Position numbers and translations under genes: made by a program. A stretch of DNA of 64,000 nucleotides from Terebella lapidaria (lineage: Eukaryota; Annelida; Polychaeta; Terebellida; Terebellidae). The stretch lies in contig OX424558.1 in assembly GCA_949152475.1 (NCBI GenBank), positions 32,188,651-32,252,650 on the forward strand, read 5' to 3'. The notes beneath the pieces are model-generated. The model was not told the DNA's origin and did no database searches. It worked only from the letters and a program-made list of their open reading frames with translations. Shown here piece by piece: positions 1-11,093 of the stretch (position 1 is its first letter; each line of letters begins with the position of its first letter).

Positions 1-99
1 TTTAATCCCCCATTTAAGTCGAAAATGTGGGGGTCATCAGTGTCACGAATATGTGACATGTTGTTTACCATATTATTCCCGTAGCAGGCTTCACGTTAT

Positions 100-780
100 T
101 GTTGAGCAGTGGCAAGTCCCACTGCGGGTAGTGCCCGAAGAGTGAAGTATTCTAGTGTGTGTTATTTCAGAGTTGAGTTTAGTTATATGTATATTATTTC
201 AGTGGAACTCGTGGCAGCGCAATGTATATATGTTATTGCATTCATTTGGTTAATCCTGTTGTGCTTGTTCACGCCTGGTGACCGCAGACGCTCACTAGGA
301 TATATAAACTCGAGGCTAATTTGTGTTTGTTACAATGCAACCGGGAGCTCAGCGACTGCACCAGACAGAGGCAGTAGTGATAGTGCGAGGCAGTGCTATG
401 TGATATTATGTGAATTGTGTGGAGGACTTGACACTTTCACCGTGAGTACATGTATATATGTTGGTTTTTATCGATAGGTCGGGGATAGGGTAAGATAGTT
501 AGGTGGGTTAGGACATGTTGTGCTATTTGTTCGATTTATTTAGCTTCAGGGTCGGGAACCCGATATGATGTAACAGACGTTGTGACAGACGCCTAGGACA
601 GGGCTGAACTAGAGAGCCGACAACAGACGTATACATACGGGGAAGAACTACGTGGGAAAACTCAAGTCGGGTCGCCGCTAACCTCCAAGCAACGCGGGAG
701 CGTCTAGTACAGCAGTTCAAGATTGAAATTATTGTAACGGGAGCAGTGTTGCTCGCAGCGCTATTTTAATATTACACAGC
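100..780 (+). promoter_or_regulatory. GC-richer segment with TATA box; possible solo LTR or promoter
   Basis: This segment is noticeably richer in G+C and CpG than its surroundings. It carries TATATAAA at 301-308, followed by a purine-rich stretch and, further on, short AT-rich runs near 780-830 that could serve as 3'-end signals. A TATA box plus a later AT-rich end is the layout of an LTR or a small RNA polymerase II promoter. No matching LTR pair or primer-binding site was found next to it, and the 122-codon frame at 109-477 has no recognisable domain. The second copy (TATA at 55900-55907) keeps the TATA box but carries a 9-bp insertion further on. Function is a guess. Confidence 0.25.
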
Positions 781-799
781 TGTCATTTATTGTACATAT

Positions 800-1330
800 T
801 GTCTACTTATTAAACGTTTAAAAATTATATTTGGTTGTCCGAGTTAGTTGTTTGTCCAATATATGTCCGAGTGAATTAGGTACCAAGAGGTGCTTTATAT
901 GTCTGACCCTTCACAGAATATCGTGACAATTAGCTTCAATATTAATAACTAAATCTGAACGTGCGAGGGTCTGCAATCTACGATTGTCTCGTTATTCTTG
1001 AAATAGTATTTGCTAATTGGCAGTGCTTGTTATTTGCGGTTTTCCATTCTCCATTTTTGTATATCATGTAATCTAGGGAGGCAAATCAGCCTAGTTTGGT
1101 GATAAAGGCACCAAATGATAATTATGCATTGTCGGTGATCAAGATACACATTTTCAGGGTAATATTGGATTGCACCAGCAGCTCTATTATTTGAGGCAAT
1201 ATCAGCATCATGTATTATTTTTTCACTGAACTGAATGCTCTATCCAATGTTAGATATTGAAAATCACTGCCCTAATGTAGGCCTATACTTATTTCCTGGG
1301 CCATCGTGAAAATTGGCATCACACCATTGG
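800..1330. other. Non-coding AT-rich stretch
   Basis: No coding frame, RNA gene or repeat boundary is recognisable here. The stretch is shared almost unchanged with the right copy of the duplication at about 56410-56940. Confidence 0.5.
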
Positions 1331-2340
1331 AGTTTGTGTTCAAAGTGTGTGATAAGGTAAACAATATGGTGTGACAGTACATTGATATCCAAGTAAATTT
1401 GTTTTAACAAATTGACTTGATCAAATCGGGTTTTGTGCTTGATTTCAACTGGGTACGTGAAATGATAGTTGTTATCATTGTAATTCGTTGGACAGATGAC
1501 ATTATTGGATTTTATTCATATCAAAATCATCAACCATTTTCATGCATGGGTGAATGATTGACTGTTGAGAGTCACACACAAAACGACATATTGGTTTCTG
1601 ACGTCAACGTCAATCATACATTGAACCATTTTCACGGCATGTTTAATTAATGTTAACCCACTTTTTGCCACATTTATAGTGGGTGCACTACTTGGTTCGG
1701 AGATCTACATATATCAGATATGACCCCATATATCACCAGTTTGTGTCATTTCTAAGATACAGGAGATGTGGTCCAAAACCCATTGACATTGCATTGCCTC
1801 TGTTATGGCATCCTCATCCTCCACATTTTCATTTTAAGAGTTTATGGTCAATATTTCTGAAATTTTGAACAAGAGTAATAAAAATGTTTCAAGTGGAATG
1901 TATATATCGACCTACTACCACCAATACAACTATATTTTGATGATGCCAAAAGCAAATATAAAAAAGATAATTTTTTTGGTATTTATGATCAAATGCTGAC
2001 ACCCAAAGACTACTCAAATATAAATAGGATCAAATACTTACACCCAAAGGCATACTTAAATATAGTTCAAATATACAACCTTATGCAACAGGTGTATGAC
2101 AAGACAATTCGAAAGGCCTGTCAGGGTGTGGTGGACACTTTCGACACTTTTCCCGTTATAATGGAGCTGTCTCAGCTGTCCATATGCTTATTCCTAGAAT
2201 GCTTCAACACAGAGCTTTTCCACAATGGATATTTCCACATTCAAATAGTTTTAATACAGCGATCTGAGGTTTTATTTTGATATTCAATGACCTTGAAATG
2301 TCAAAAGGGAAGTTGCATGAGAAAAACTACGGTTTTGCAA
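1330..2340. repeat. Internal repeat module R1, first copy
   Basis: The segment from about 1710 to 2340 recurs in direct orientation at 4816-5425 with about 90-95% identity by eye. Shared landmarks include the GACCCCATATATCACCAG word and the GTATGACAAGACAATTCG word. In the right copy of the large duplication the second R1 copy is longer and matches back to about position 1330. That shows the original R1 repeat is about 1 kb and that the copy at 4816 has lost its left part. The 61- to 95-codon frames inside it are repeat-derived and show no domain. Confidence 0.8.
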
Positions 2341-2570
2341 CCGCCTCTGTGGCCGAGTGGATGGGACCGGTGGCTCTTGAAGCAACGAAGCTCAGAGGCG
2401 GTAGGTGACGCGGGTTCGATCCCCGTCACCGGCACAAAGTAGGTGGAGTTTTCATCCTGGCAACGCAAAGGTTTCTTCATTCGAATGTGCTTTCCAAATT
2501 CTAAATTGTCACCCGACGGGGGATGGGGAAGACAGGCAGAATTGCCTATCATCATGGACCGTCGTTAAAG
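2341..2570 (+). mobile_element. tRNA-derived SINE
   Basis: The head (2343-2434) resembles a class II (Ser/Leu-type) tRNA. An A box, TGGCCGAGTGG, lies at 2350-2360 and a B box, GGTTCGATCCC, at 2413-2423; together these form an internal RNA polymerase III promoter. The tRNA fold is remodelled: a perfect 10-bp stem joins 2340-2349 with 2392-2401, and an extended stem encloses the B box (GGTGACG with CGTCACC). The acceptor 5' half does not pair properly with the 3' half, so a working tRNA is unlikely. About 130 bp of unrelated body follows, ending in a GACCGTCGTTAAA tail, which I recall from mollusc SINEs. The opposite-strand open frame reading VTGIEPASPTASELRC is just the antisense of this tRNA head. 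Confidence 0.7.
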
Positions 2571-3260
2571 TCATAGTAGCAAGGTACCATTATATGATTT
2601 TATTCATGTTCACATAAAGGCATTGTTAATTGGTAACTAATAACAGCGACATATAATGGAATATATTGAGCCAGTATTGCAATCGCCTTCTCCAGCCGAT
2701 GAGAGAAATAGCTTCGGCAATTTCCGTAATCGTGACGTCAGTTGAGGCAGAATGTGCTTTGATGGCTGGCCAAAAACGTAAAGTACGTAATTTGTTGGCC
2801 AGCTCGAAGCAGGGAAAATCACCTCAAAATGCATGCTATTCAACAGAAAACACGCAAAAACCAGCAAATACTGGACATCTTGCAGTTCAACAAACCTCCG
2901 TTCTGGGTGAATAACTAGTACTGATTCTAAATATCAAGACAAGGAATGCCGTATTTCTGCCATCTCACCCCTTCACATGAATTGTCAAACATAGACCAGG
3001 GGAATGAATTTGCGACATGCAGTTTATCTTGCTGGCTACATGTACTATCAGGCCTGCCTCAACTGACGTCACAAACCACGTGACCCACACTAAAATCAGG
3101 ATCAAAATCTTCGGCAATTTACGGAGGGAGTGCCTATTTGGTTCAATATCTCTAAACCCATTGATTGTAATTGTAAAATTCGTTCGAATTTATGGAAAAC
3201 TATTCATAATAGACTAAATGAAAAGCACTTTCATCGGCATGCTACTAGGTCTTTAAATAA
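2567..3260. repeat. 0.7-kb repeat, copy 1 of 3
   Basis: The same sequence occurs at 46461-47180 (about 95% identical by eye) and at about 58178-58902 in the large duplication. Homology with the 46-kb copy begins exactly where the SINE ends and stops just after the word GGTCTTTAA. Both other copies carry about 31 bp near the start (TTTGGTGATGAAAAA with flanks) that is missing here, so this copy has a deletion. The small frames in it (2666-2914 and 3017-3217) are conserved only because the DNA is repeated and show no known domain. Confidence 0.85.
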
Positions 3261-3284
3261 ATCTGATTATATTATTATTATAAA

Positions 3285-3375
3285 CTAGCATTTTGTGGCT
3301 TAATAGTATACATTTCTCTGTTAAACCCTCTTAGCCGTTGATTAATTTTGTTGTTCCAACTGCTCAATATTTCAC
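3285..3375. repeat. Repeat module R2, first copy
   Basis: A block of about 90 bp starting AACTAGCATTTTGTGGC recurs in direct orientation at 5423-5515 with two or three differences. Together with R1 it shows that the left block is built from internally repeated modules. Confidence 0.75.
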
Positions 3376-3379
3376 CCTT

Positions 3380-4815
3380 CCAACATCCCCGCTCCTAGCC
3401 TCCCATGATATATTCGAGATTTTCATAGATGGTACAGTGGTAAATCAGTATCAGAACCAGATATCATAAATCAGGGGAAAAACTTGCCTGTTTATTCAAC
3501 TCCTAGTAGGTTTCATAACATGTAGTTGGTAGCATAACGTGCACAGTAAACCAACATTTTATTTCAACCTTATAGTTGAACAATAATTTAACACGATCAG
3601 GGACTCTATAGTCTATTTGCCAACCACACTCATGATAAGATGGTGAAATGCATTCGTGGATATGTCCACGTGGGTTCTTTTTAAAAAAGCACACCAGAAC
3701 TTTTCTGCATGTTTGTTCCAAAGGTGAGTCTCTATCTCATCGAACATGTCACATTCAGTACAATGTGTTAAAACTTCAACTGTACATGTTCAAACAACAA
3801 ATAAAATTTGAATATGGTTTTGTGTGTGTGATTTATTTAAGCAGTGTACCATGGTGCAATAAATAATTTTCTCGTTTGGTCATTCTGTTACTGTATAGCA
3901 ACCTATATTTCGTATGGTACCATATAAAAAATTATGTGAAAACATGTTAATAATAGAACCTTCCTATCAAATATCACACGTTTCAAATAAGAGGATTTTG
4001 GTGTCTTCTGTCGTTACCTGTAATAATATGATTATGTACGGCGAGCTCGGGGAGTCTGGAGACATTGCACATTGATGATTTCAAGCCACATGAAGCCGGA
4101 TGAGTTGGAGCAATGAACGCAATAATATTGGCATACTTGCTTGTACAAATTTCAATGGCCACGTGGCAATATATTTACCTGGAATCAATACATCAAAACA
4201 AGTCTACTCAATGTACATGTATTTATCATTCGAGGTTTTCCATTGTACGTTCGTATACATGTATCAATGCCTTGTTATTCAATGATATATATGATTCCAC
4301 GCCATCAAAACATGTATTAGGTAATATATAAGATAATACACACACGTGTAACTCATAATAAATGATGGACACAATGATAGAATGGCATGATTGCAGTATG
4401 TGTGTTCATGTTGGACTAATTTACATGCTTCATCAATGCTGGTAAAATAGCTGAGTTCATTTCTGGGATGGTGTCGGTGGCAAGTGAGGTTCTCCCACAA
4501 TCTCAATACCGGATATTTCCCATTGGATATACATTGAATACCATGATGCCCAACGACTATCAAATACAGAATACCAGATTCGTATGTGAATAGTATGTAT
4601 TACATTTCCACAAGACGTGATCAAAATAAAATGTATTCATTCCATTGCAACAATTTGATCGATGAAATGGTTTACCAGACCTCGAGATCATCGTATCCTA
4701 GATTCAAAAGGAAAAGGACAACAATATTTAGTGCAGAAAGAGACTGCTTCAAGTACAATTGTGTGGCGTACCCTTGAAACCGAGACAGTTTTACAGTGGA
4801 CATCCCAAACAGATA
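3380..4815. other. Non-coding stretch, partly an older repeat
   Basis: No coding exon is recognisable. The portion at about 4590-4790 has a diverged relative at 10540-10740: both contain CTGCTTCAAG followed by CAATTGTGTGGCGT. The overlapping 60- to 94-codon frames on both strands have no recognisable domain. Confidence 0.5.
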
Positions 4816-5425
4816 TGACCCCATATATCACCAGTTTGTGTCATTTCTAAGATACCGGAGATGTGGTCCAAAATCCATTGACATTGCATTGCCTCTGTTA
4901 TGGCATCCCCATCCTCCACATTTCCATTTCAAGAGTTTATGGTCAATATTTCTGAAATTTTGAACAAGAGTACTAAAAATGTTTCAAGTGGAACGTATAT
5001 ATCGACCTACTATCACCAATACAACTATATTTTGATGATGCCAAAAGGAAATATAAAAAAAGATAATTTCTGGTATTTATGATCAAATACTTACACCCAA
5101 AGACATACTTAAATGAAAATACAATCAAATACTTACACCCAAAGGCATACTTAAATATAGTTCAAATATACAACCTTATGCAACAGGTGTATGACAAGAC
5201 AATTCGAAAGGCCTGTCAGGGTGTGGTGGACACTTTCGACACTTTTCCCGTTATAATGGAGTTGTCTCAGCTGTCCATATACTTACTCCTAGAATGTTTC
5301 AACACAGAGCTTTTCCACAATGGATATTTCCACATTCAAATAGTTTTATAACAGTGATCTGAGGTTTTAATTTTGATATTCAATGACCTTGAAATGTCAA
5401 AAGGGAAGTTGCATGAGAAAAACTA
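4816..5425. repeat. Repeat module R1, second copy, truncated
   Basis: This matches 1710-2340. In the right duplication copy, 451 extra bases (60455-60905) precede the corresponding point. The junction here reads AACAGATATGACC, while the right copy has AACAGTAATGG at the left break and TATCAGATATGACC at the right break. The shared CAG suggests a microhomology-mediated deletion in this copy. Confidence 0.8.
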
Positions 5426-5515
5426 GCATTTTGTGGCTTAATAGTATACATTACTCTGTTAAGCCCTCTTAGCCGTTGATTAATTTTGTTGTTCCAACTG
5501 CTCAATATTTCACAT
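5423..5515. repeat. Repeat module R2, second copy
   Basis: Direct repeat of 3285-3375, lying immediately after the second R1 module. Confidence 0.75.
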
Positions 5516-5519
5516 TTCA

Positions 5520-7160
5520 TGGGTCTACCTTTAGACATACCAAATATATGTGCTCGAGCCAAGATGCAAAAAAAACTACCCCTAGTGTCACAGAAATGTC
5601 TTCAAGTGCACATCTTAAAAATTTTGATCGTCCTATCAATATTATATTTTGATAAATATCGAAAAACAGCATTATTGGCTGCCAGATATCAGTTGTGATT
5701 TCATTCAAAAGAGTTATGTTGAGTTTTTGAGTACTGTAACAATGTTTGTTGGACTCACGTGTCATATAACGTGTCATAATGTATCTTTCTAATGCATACA
5801 TTTGGTTTTTGTGATGGCCAGGTACATTGTTTGTGTCCGAAAGATACAACATTTAGCAATGAGTCAGGGAAATGTTATTTTTCAGGTCAATCGACATGAA
5901 TATATAGATTATAATGATGTGCCTAACTCGACAGTCGCTCTGGAAGACTACAGATTGACATGCTGCATGCCTGCGTAAATAGTGGATTGGTGAAGGTCAC
6001 ATGGCGGTAATGATTCAATTTGTTTATTCTGTGTTATAACCAGTTTTTAAAATACAAACCAGAATCGATAACAAGAGTGCAATAATTCAAATTTGCCAAC
6101 GAAACCAATCACATAATGCAAAATAATAAGAATTCGAAACAATGTTCACATACTTGACCATAAATTTCATTTACGTAATGTGAATATACTTCTGTACTTA
6201 CAAAAGAACACAATACACAAACTAATGAAAATGACATAAACATACATTCAAAGTTGATCGCCGGAATAGTAAGCTATTTACGCGTACCCCTTTTTCGCCA
6301 ATTACATTTATTATTGTGCTTGGGTATGCAGGATCCATCTCACACCAGTGACGTTTGACGAATGGCTATAATTGGCAGGAGCCCTCTGGACCTTCTCAGA
6401 GGTAAATGCGTTGACGGTCACCATCCAAATCATCATCCATAAGTGCCTGAATGTATCACTTGGTTTTGAAATGATATATACATAAACGACGTGCAACTTA
6501 TGGAAACCATTATATGAGGCTGTATATTGTTCCGACCCAAAGATTTGCTTTTTAGTTATGACGAGGAACTTCAAGTCACCTTTGTTAAACAGTCACCAAC
6601 ATTTCGAGCCTTCACAACTCTCATGTAATTCCATTAGACAATGCAACCAATACTTCAATGATCGTACACGTATAACAGTTATGGTCAATGAATATATTTT
6701 GTTCAAGTCAAGCCAACTACCACAAGATCGAACGAACATATGAGGTTGATTATACATGGTTTGGCACACACACGCAGGAAGGACTGATAATGAGTAATGC
6801 TTTGGAAGAATGATCATGACCTGACCCAACATGACCACCATAAATATATATAAATCGAAGTGATGAATTTGCCAGGGACGGAATGTGTTCTTCATTACTT
6901 TGTCAATTGTGATTGAGTGAGTGAGTGATGGATTGCTGAAGGTCACACAATAACCATATGATAACAGTAAAAACTTTTGCGTGCGTCAATTGTGTTTGTG
7001 TCCTTGGTACTGAACTAATTGACCAGGAAAAGCTAATATTGGTAATAACATGGCTATCTGACTCATAATAACATTGTGTGATTAAAGTTTAAAATTGGAC
7101 ACATTTATTGTGGTTAGTCTCGTTTTCGAAACCATCGATGTCGGTAAATGAGGAGGAATT
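5520..7160. other. Non-coding stretch shared by the duplication
   Basis: No recognisable gene. Near 6920 lies GATGGATTG followed by GAAGGTCACA and CCATATGATAA. This word series recurs in diverged form near 13530-13590, and partly near 5980, so the segment belongs to an older dispersed repeat. Short frames on both strands (to 117 codons) lack domains. Confidence 0.45.
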
Positions 7161-7168
7161 TTACTTAA

Positions 7169-7882
7169 AGCGGCTCTTTCACTTCTTTCCACTTCCCAGA
7201 ATATTTTTTGGGCCTATGCATATTTTGAGTCCTATCAACTGATAGATATGTCAGTTGCAAGATAGTGACAATAGAACAACACACATGGGTCTTGTCAGCT
7301 AAAATATCGAGGGATTTCCTCGGTCACTTCCTCGGTTCACTCGATGGCCTAGAATCTCATGAGCTTGGTGAGTGTTGATGTCTCACATACGGTGCCTATT
7401 CGTTTCGCGTTGTTGCTAGTTAAAAAAACGATTTCCGCACATTTTCAGCAATGTCATGAAAAGATCAATATTCCGAAAAACTGGTGTTTTATCTCAATAT
7501 TCTATGTATGAGTTATCGCATTTTACCAGGACAATAATGGAACGTAGGCGCATCCAGTGTGTTTATAATGACACGGACCCAAACCATACTAAAATCAATT
7601 TCTCACCAGCAACAATGCGGAACGGCTGACCACCGTGGTTGAATGTGTGACGTGTCATGTATTCTTCTCTCAAAGACCAAATTCAAATGTAAACATAAAC
7701 TTGCGCGCCTGTCAATCTTGATGTAAACACCACTTTTAGCCTTCTGTTTCGGGTGAAATAGCGCATAAATAGCCAGGTTTATGCGATTTTGGGGATCATG
7801 CTTAATTGGTTTGATATAATTTTGTCAACTGAGCTGGTTTTTCAATTCGAACAAATATTAGTAACTAAGTGCAAATGCCGTT
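7169..7882. mobile_element. 714-bp TTAA-flanked MITE (piggyBac-like), left copy
   Basis: The element starts AGCGGC after a TTAA at 7165-7168 and ends GCCGTT before TTAT at 7883-7886, a one-base decay of TTAA. It is the reverse complement of 37464-38177, which has exactly the same length of 714 bp and intact TTAA on both sides. TTAA target sites are characteristic of piggyBac-type transposons. No transposase is encoded, so it is non-autonomous. A third copy sits at 63263-63976 because this one lies inside the large duplication. Superfamily assignment is inferred from the target site only. Confidence 0.75.
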
Positions 7883-7906
7883 TTATTTCAGATAGTATGA
7901 CTTGGG

Positions 7907-10900
7907 TGGTTATTTACCTTCGAACGACATCAAAGTCAATGACCTTTCTCATGCATGTACAAAAAAAGTACTTGATATTAAATCCCTTCCCCTTTCACCT
8001 TTATTACCACGCAAGATATGGTTATGCCATGTCCAACCAGAGATATTACCCATGAAAATGAAAGCCAACCCAATATAGTGATATCACTTTTGAAGACGGG
8101 GACTGTGATATCCGGAATAACGGGCGTCTGGGACATAAAATAAACCCTCAAGTGTCTTTGCTGACAGACAGGTTTTCGTTCCCGTCTAGGACTGCGGAAG
8201 TTCTTTCTGCGTAAAGAAATGCAATGCTATCGGTGGATATGCAATAGCCTTTTATTACGTCGCATTTTGACATACTGCTGAACAGAATTTGTATTAAAAC
8301 ACTATATGATCACACAGACACTTCAATCTATAATATTTATTTTCCACAGGTTTTATTTTTCCAGCTTGGAATATTTGCAATGAAACGTGAATCTTCATCC
8401 ATCGTAGTTGACATTGGGAAGATGAAATGAATGGATTTCTCCCTCAAACAACAAGGGCACCGTACAGCAGAGCCCTGTTAATTCATATAGCCCTGTTTAT
8501 GACCATGAATTTGTTTACGACAATAGCGGTGTTTATGTAGAGCCCATTTCCAGTTAATAATTTGCCTCTCTACAGAACATATTTTTTACACAATTTATAA
8601 TATCAACTACCGATTTCCATTGGCAATGATTATCGTGAGATGAATGTAATTGCATACAAATAATTTGATTCATATGGCCGAGTCATCCAAGCCCAGAAAA
8701 CCTGCTATTAAGGGCCGGAAAACACAGATTGAGTTGGAGCGACAGTCACAGAAGCGACCATGGAAAAGTGGCCACATCAATGGATGCTTTACATGCATAC
8801 ATGGGTTTCGTCCATCCATCCGTCTTTCAGCATTGGTTGCAATCCAAAGAAATCTGTCAGCATTATGACCAAACACAATGACTCAAAAAAACGCGTGGGT
8901 TTGTCGGCTGAATATTTTGGTTGCAACACCTGGAAAGTGGCAAAGTGTTGATGTTAGTTATGGCTAGCAATAATAATACACCACTCTCGGAACGATAATA
9001 AATGTATATGGTGGATAATAACTGCGTGTATATCTATCTATATTAGTCAGTTCATTACATATTTAGTGGTTTCGTATATATTTCCAGTTATTTGCACTGA
9101 TTTTGCTACATAAGAATTAGTTCTATATTCCTATGATTAGTATATATTCCATGATCTATCTCGATCGAAAATCCAATTACTTGAGTTCTGCATTTCTTGA
9201 AATAAGACAGTGGTATCAATATGTGGTCCACGATTATAGTGCTATGCGTGGGTTGCTTAAAAAGCATTTAGCATCATGTATATCCCATCCGTGAGTCTCG
9301 TCAACAAAGAGCATATCACGTTCAGCCCAGAGTCCAGCGCCTACAACGAGACATTGAAAAAGAGACATAAAACTTGAAAATGAATGTTTTATTGAAACTT
9401 TCTCGAAACTATTGAAGCTGGCATTCCATATCACTAGCAAAATACATAGCTGTCAGGTGTAATCGCTATGGTACGTTGTAGCTCGTTGTTATATGATACA
9501 AATGAGCACTCAATATATTGGGTATATTCACTTCAATTCATTAGTTAGGATACATACGAAACATATTATACAATACATGAATTTGTAATTACTTTACACA
9601 CTTTTATAAAAGTACATTAACAAATAGCCACACAGTGTCGCACATACCAGATATTCTGACGTTCTTATCAAATATCACAGGGATATTTAATAAAGTGAAC
9701 ACACGTCTGAGGTCGACCAACCTGATATAACACACTTGTGCTCGGCGCCTCCGGCAAAAGGAAGCTTTTGCCAGGTTCAAATGCCACTTTCATTGTGGAA
9801 GGTATTAGATTTTTATCCAGGTCAGAAAAAATTGTTTATGCATCACTGCATTTTTCATTAAAAATAAGCAAGCGACAGACGCACGACATTTTTAATGAAA
9901 CAGAGAAAAATATATCTATAAGAGGATTTGAGTTAGCCTTTTGTCACTGTTCCATAATATGGTTATCTATAAGGAGCTCTGGAAGTGTGGAATCTGCATA
10001 TTGATGTCTCTAGCCATAACAAAATCTAACAGTTCTGTCCACAAATAATTGGACATAATATTAGTTCCAATACACAGTTTTATATTCGCGAAGTAATACT
10101 GACTCCAGTAATTCTCGCATTGGAATATCTTGTGTCTTGTTTATTTATACATAATATGGTTTTATTCATAACATGGACACCGATTGAACTGCAAAATCAG
10201 TCAGTGGATAGTAGTTCATTCACCTATGCTATAGGAACTATATGGTACACGCATGGCTTTTTCTATTCTATACATACCTATGAGGTGGTTGTGTGTACTC
10301 GTCGCCAGTTTCTCGAGTCTCTTCGTGTATGAAGATAAATTTCGGTGCATAGAACTTAACTTGTCCACCAATACAGATCATGTTCATCAACACAACAAAT
10401 ACAATTTAAATTTCAAATAATATAAATCGAGACTGACTCACCAGTATTTCGCATTATGAACACATTTTTCATACTATCATTACACAGCTCCAACGAATCC
10501 GCTATACCAATGTAAGTTATTTAATGTTCACAAGACGTTACCGAAATTAAATCCATTGGTTCCATTGCAAGAAACCTTCAGGGAATCCATTGGATATTGA
10601 AATGCTTCATCAGATACAGAGTGTCACGATAGCAGTTCGGGAGGAACATGACAGCAGTGCTTCATGCTGAAAGAAACTGCTTCAAGAGCAATTGTGTGGC
10701 GTTCCCGAGATGGTCTGTTGAACTAATGGGATATTCCAAGGTACGGATATAGGTCACGGATCATGTATCGTTAAACTACATGTGTTGTTAAAAGATGGCA
10801 GCGAGTCTGATAGATTACATGATCTAAAATATGCATTACCCGGTCAAATGTCAGCTGGAATTGTATGCTTTATAGTTATGTATGTATTTGTTTAGAGATA

Positions 10901-10980
10901 TCCGTGGCTTACATGCTATTTTGGGCACTTAAGGATATAACAAATATTTGGGATTTGTCACCGTTATAAATATTTGATGC
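7907..10980. other. Non-coding stretch, no recognised gene
   Basis: No host exon or RNA gene is recognised. Short frames (8650-8868, 9738-10004 and others) have no domain and overlap opposing frames. The part from about 10430 to 10750 is a diverged relative of the left block around 4590-4790, and of the part of 60330-60500 missing from the left copy; both contain TGATATTCCAAGG-like words. This may be the start of an old copy of that block. Confidence 0.45.
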
Positions 10981-10989
10981 GGCGGGTAT

Positions 10990-11022
<33 letters not shown>
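10990..11022. repeat. (ATCA)n microsatellite
   Basis: About eight uninterrupted ATCA units. It follows a short GC-containing word (GATGCGGCGGG). This could be the simple-repeat tail of a degraded retroposon, but no body is recognisable upstream. Confidence 0.9.
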
Positions 11023-11093
11023 CAGAGTTTGAGAACGACATCCCATGCTAAGAGTCAAGAGTCGTGTTCTTACTGATGGTCAATAGATTAATG

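Larger units (their letters stand above)
1..7906. repeat. Large direct segmental duplication, left copy
   Basis: The whole stretch reappears in the same orientation at 55600-64000. Matching landmarks drift from an offset of 55599 near the start to 56094 at the end, because of a few indels: 9 bp near 409, 31 bp near 2617 and 451 bp near 4815. Between indels only scattered single-base differences are visible, so identity is roughly 98-99% by eye. The left boundary lies at or before the first base of the window, and the right boundary cannot be seen because copy 2 runs off the window end. It contains no recognisable host gene. It could be a tandem segmental duplication, a large repeated element, or two haplotypes placed in series by the assembler. 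Confidence 0.95.

Noticed and set aside
109..477. 122-codon frame with a hydrophobic stretch, present in both duplicates
   Set aside because: Its conservation follows from the duplication; there is no domain, and the frame lies in a TATA-bearing non-coding segment.
2343..2434. Functional tRNA-Ser or tRNA-Leu gene
   Set aside because: The acceptor stem does not pair across its length and the anticodon arm is irregular; a SINE body follows.
2301..2555. 84-codon minus-strand frame with VTGIEPASPTASELRC
   Set aside because: It is the antisense of the tRNA-like SINE head, a well-known source of spurious proteins.
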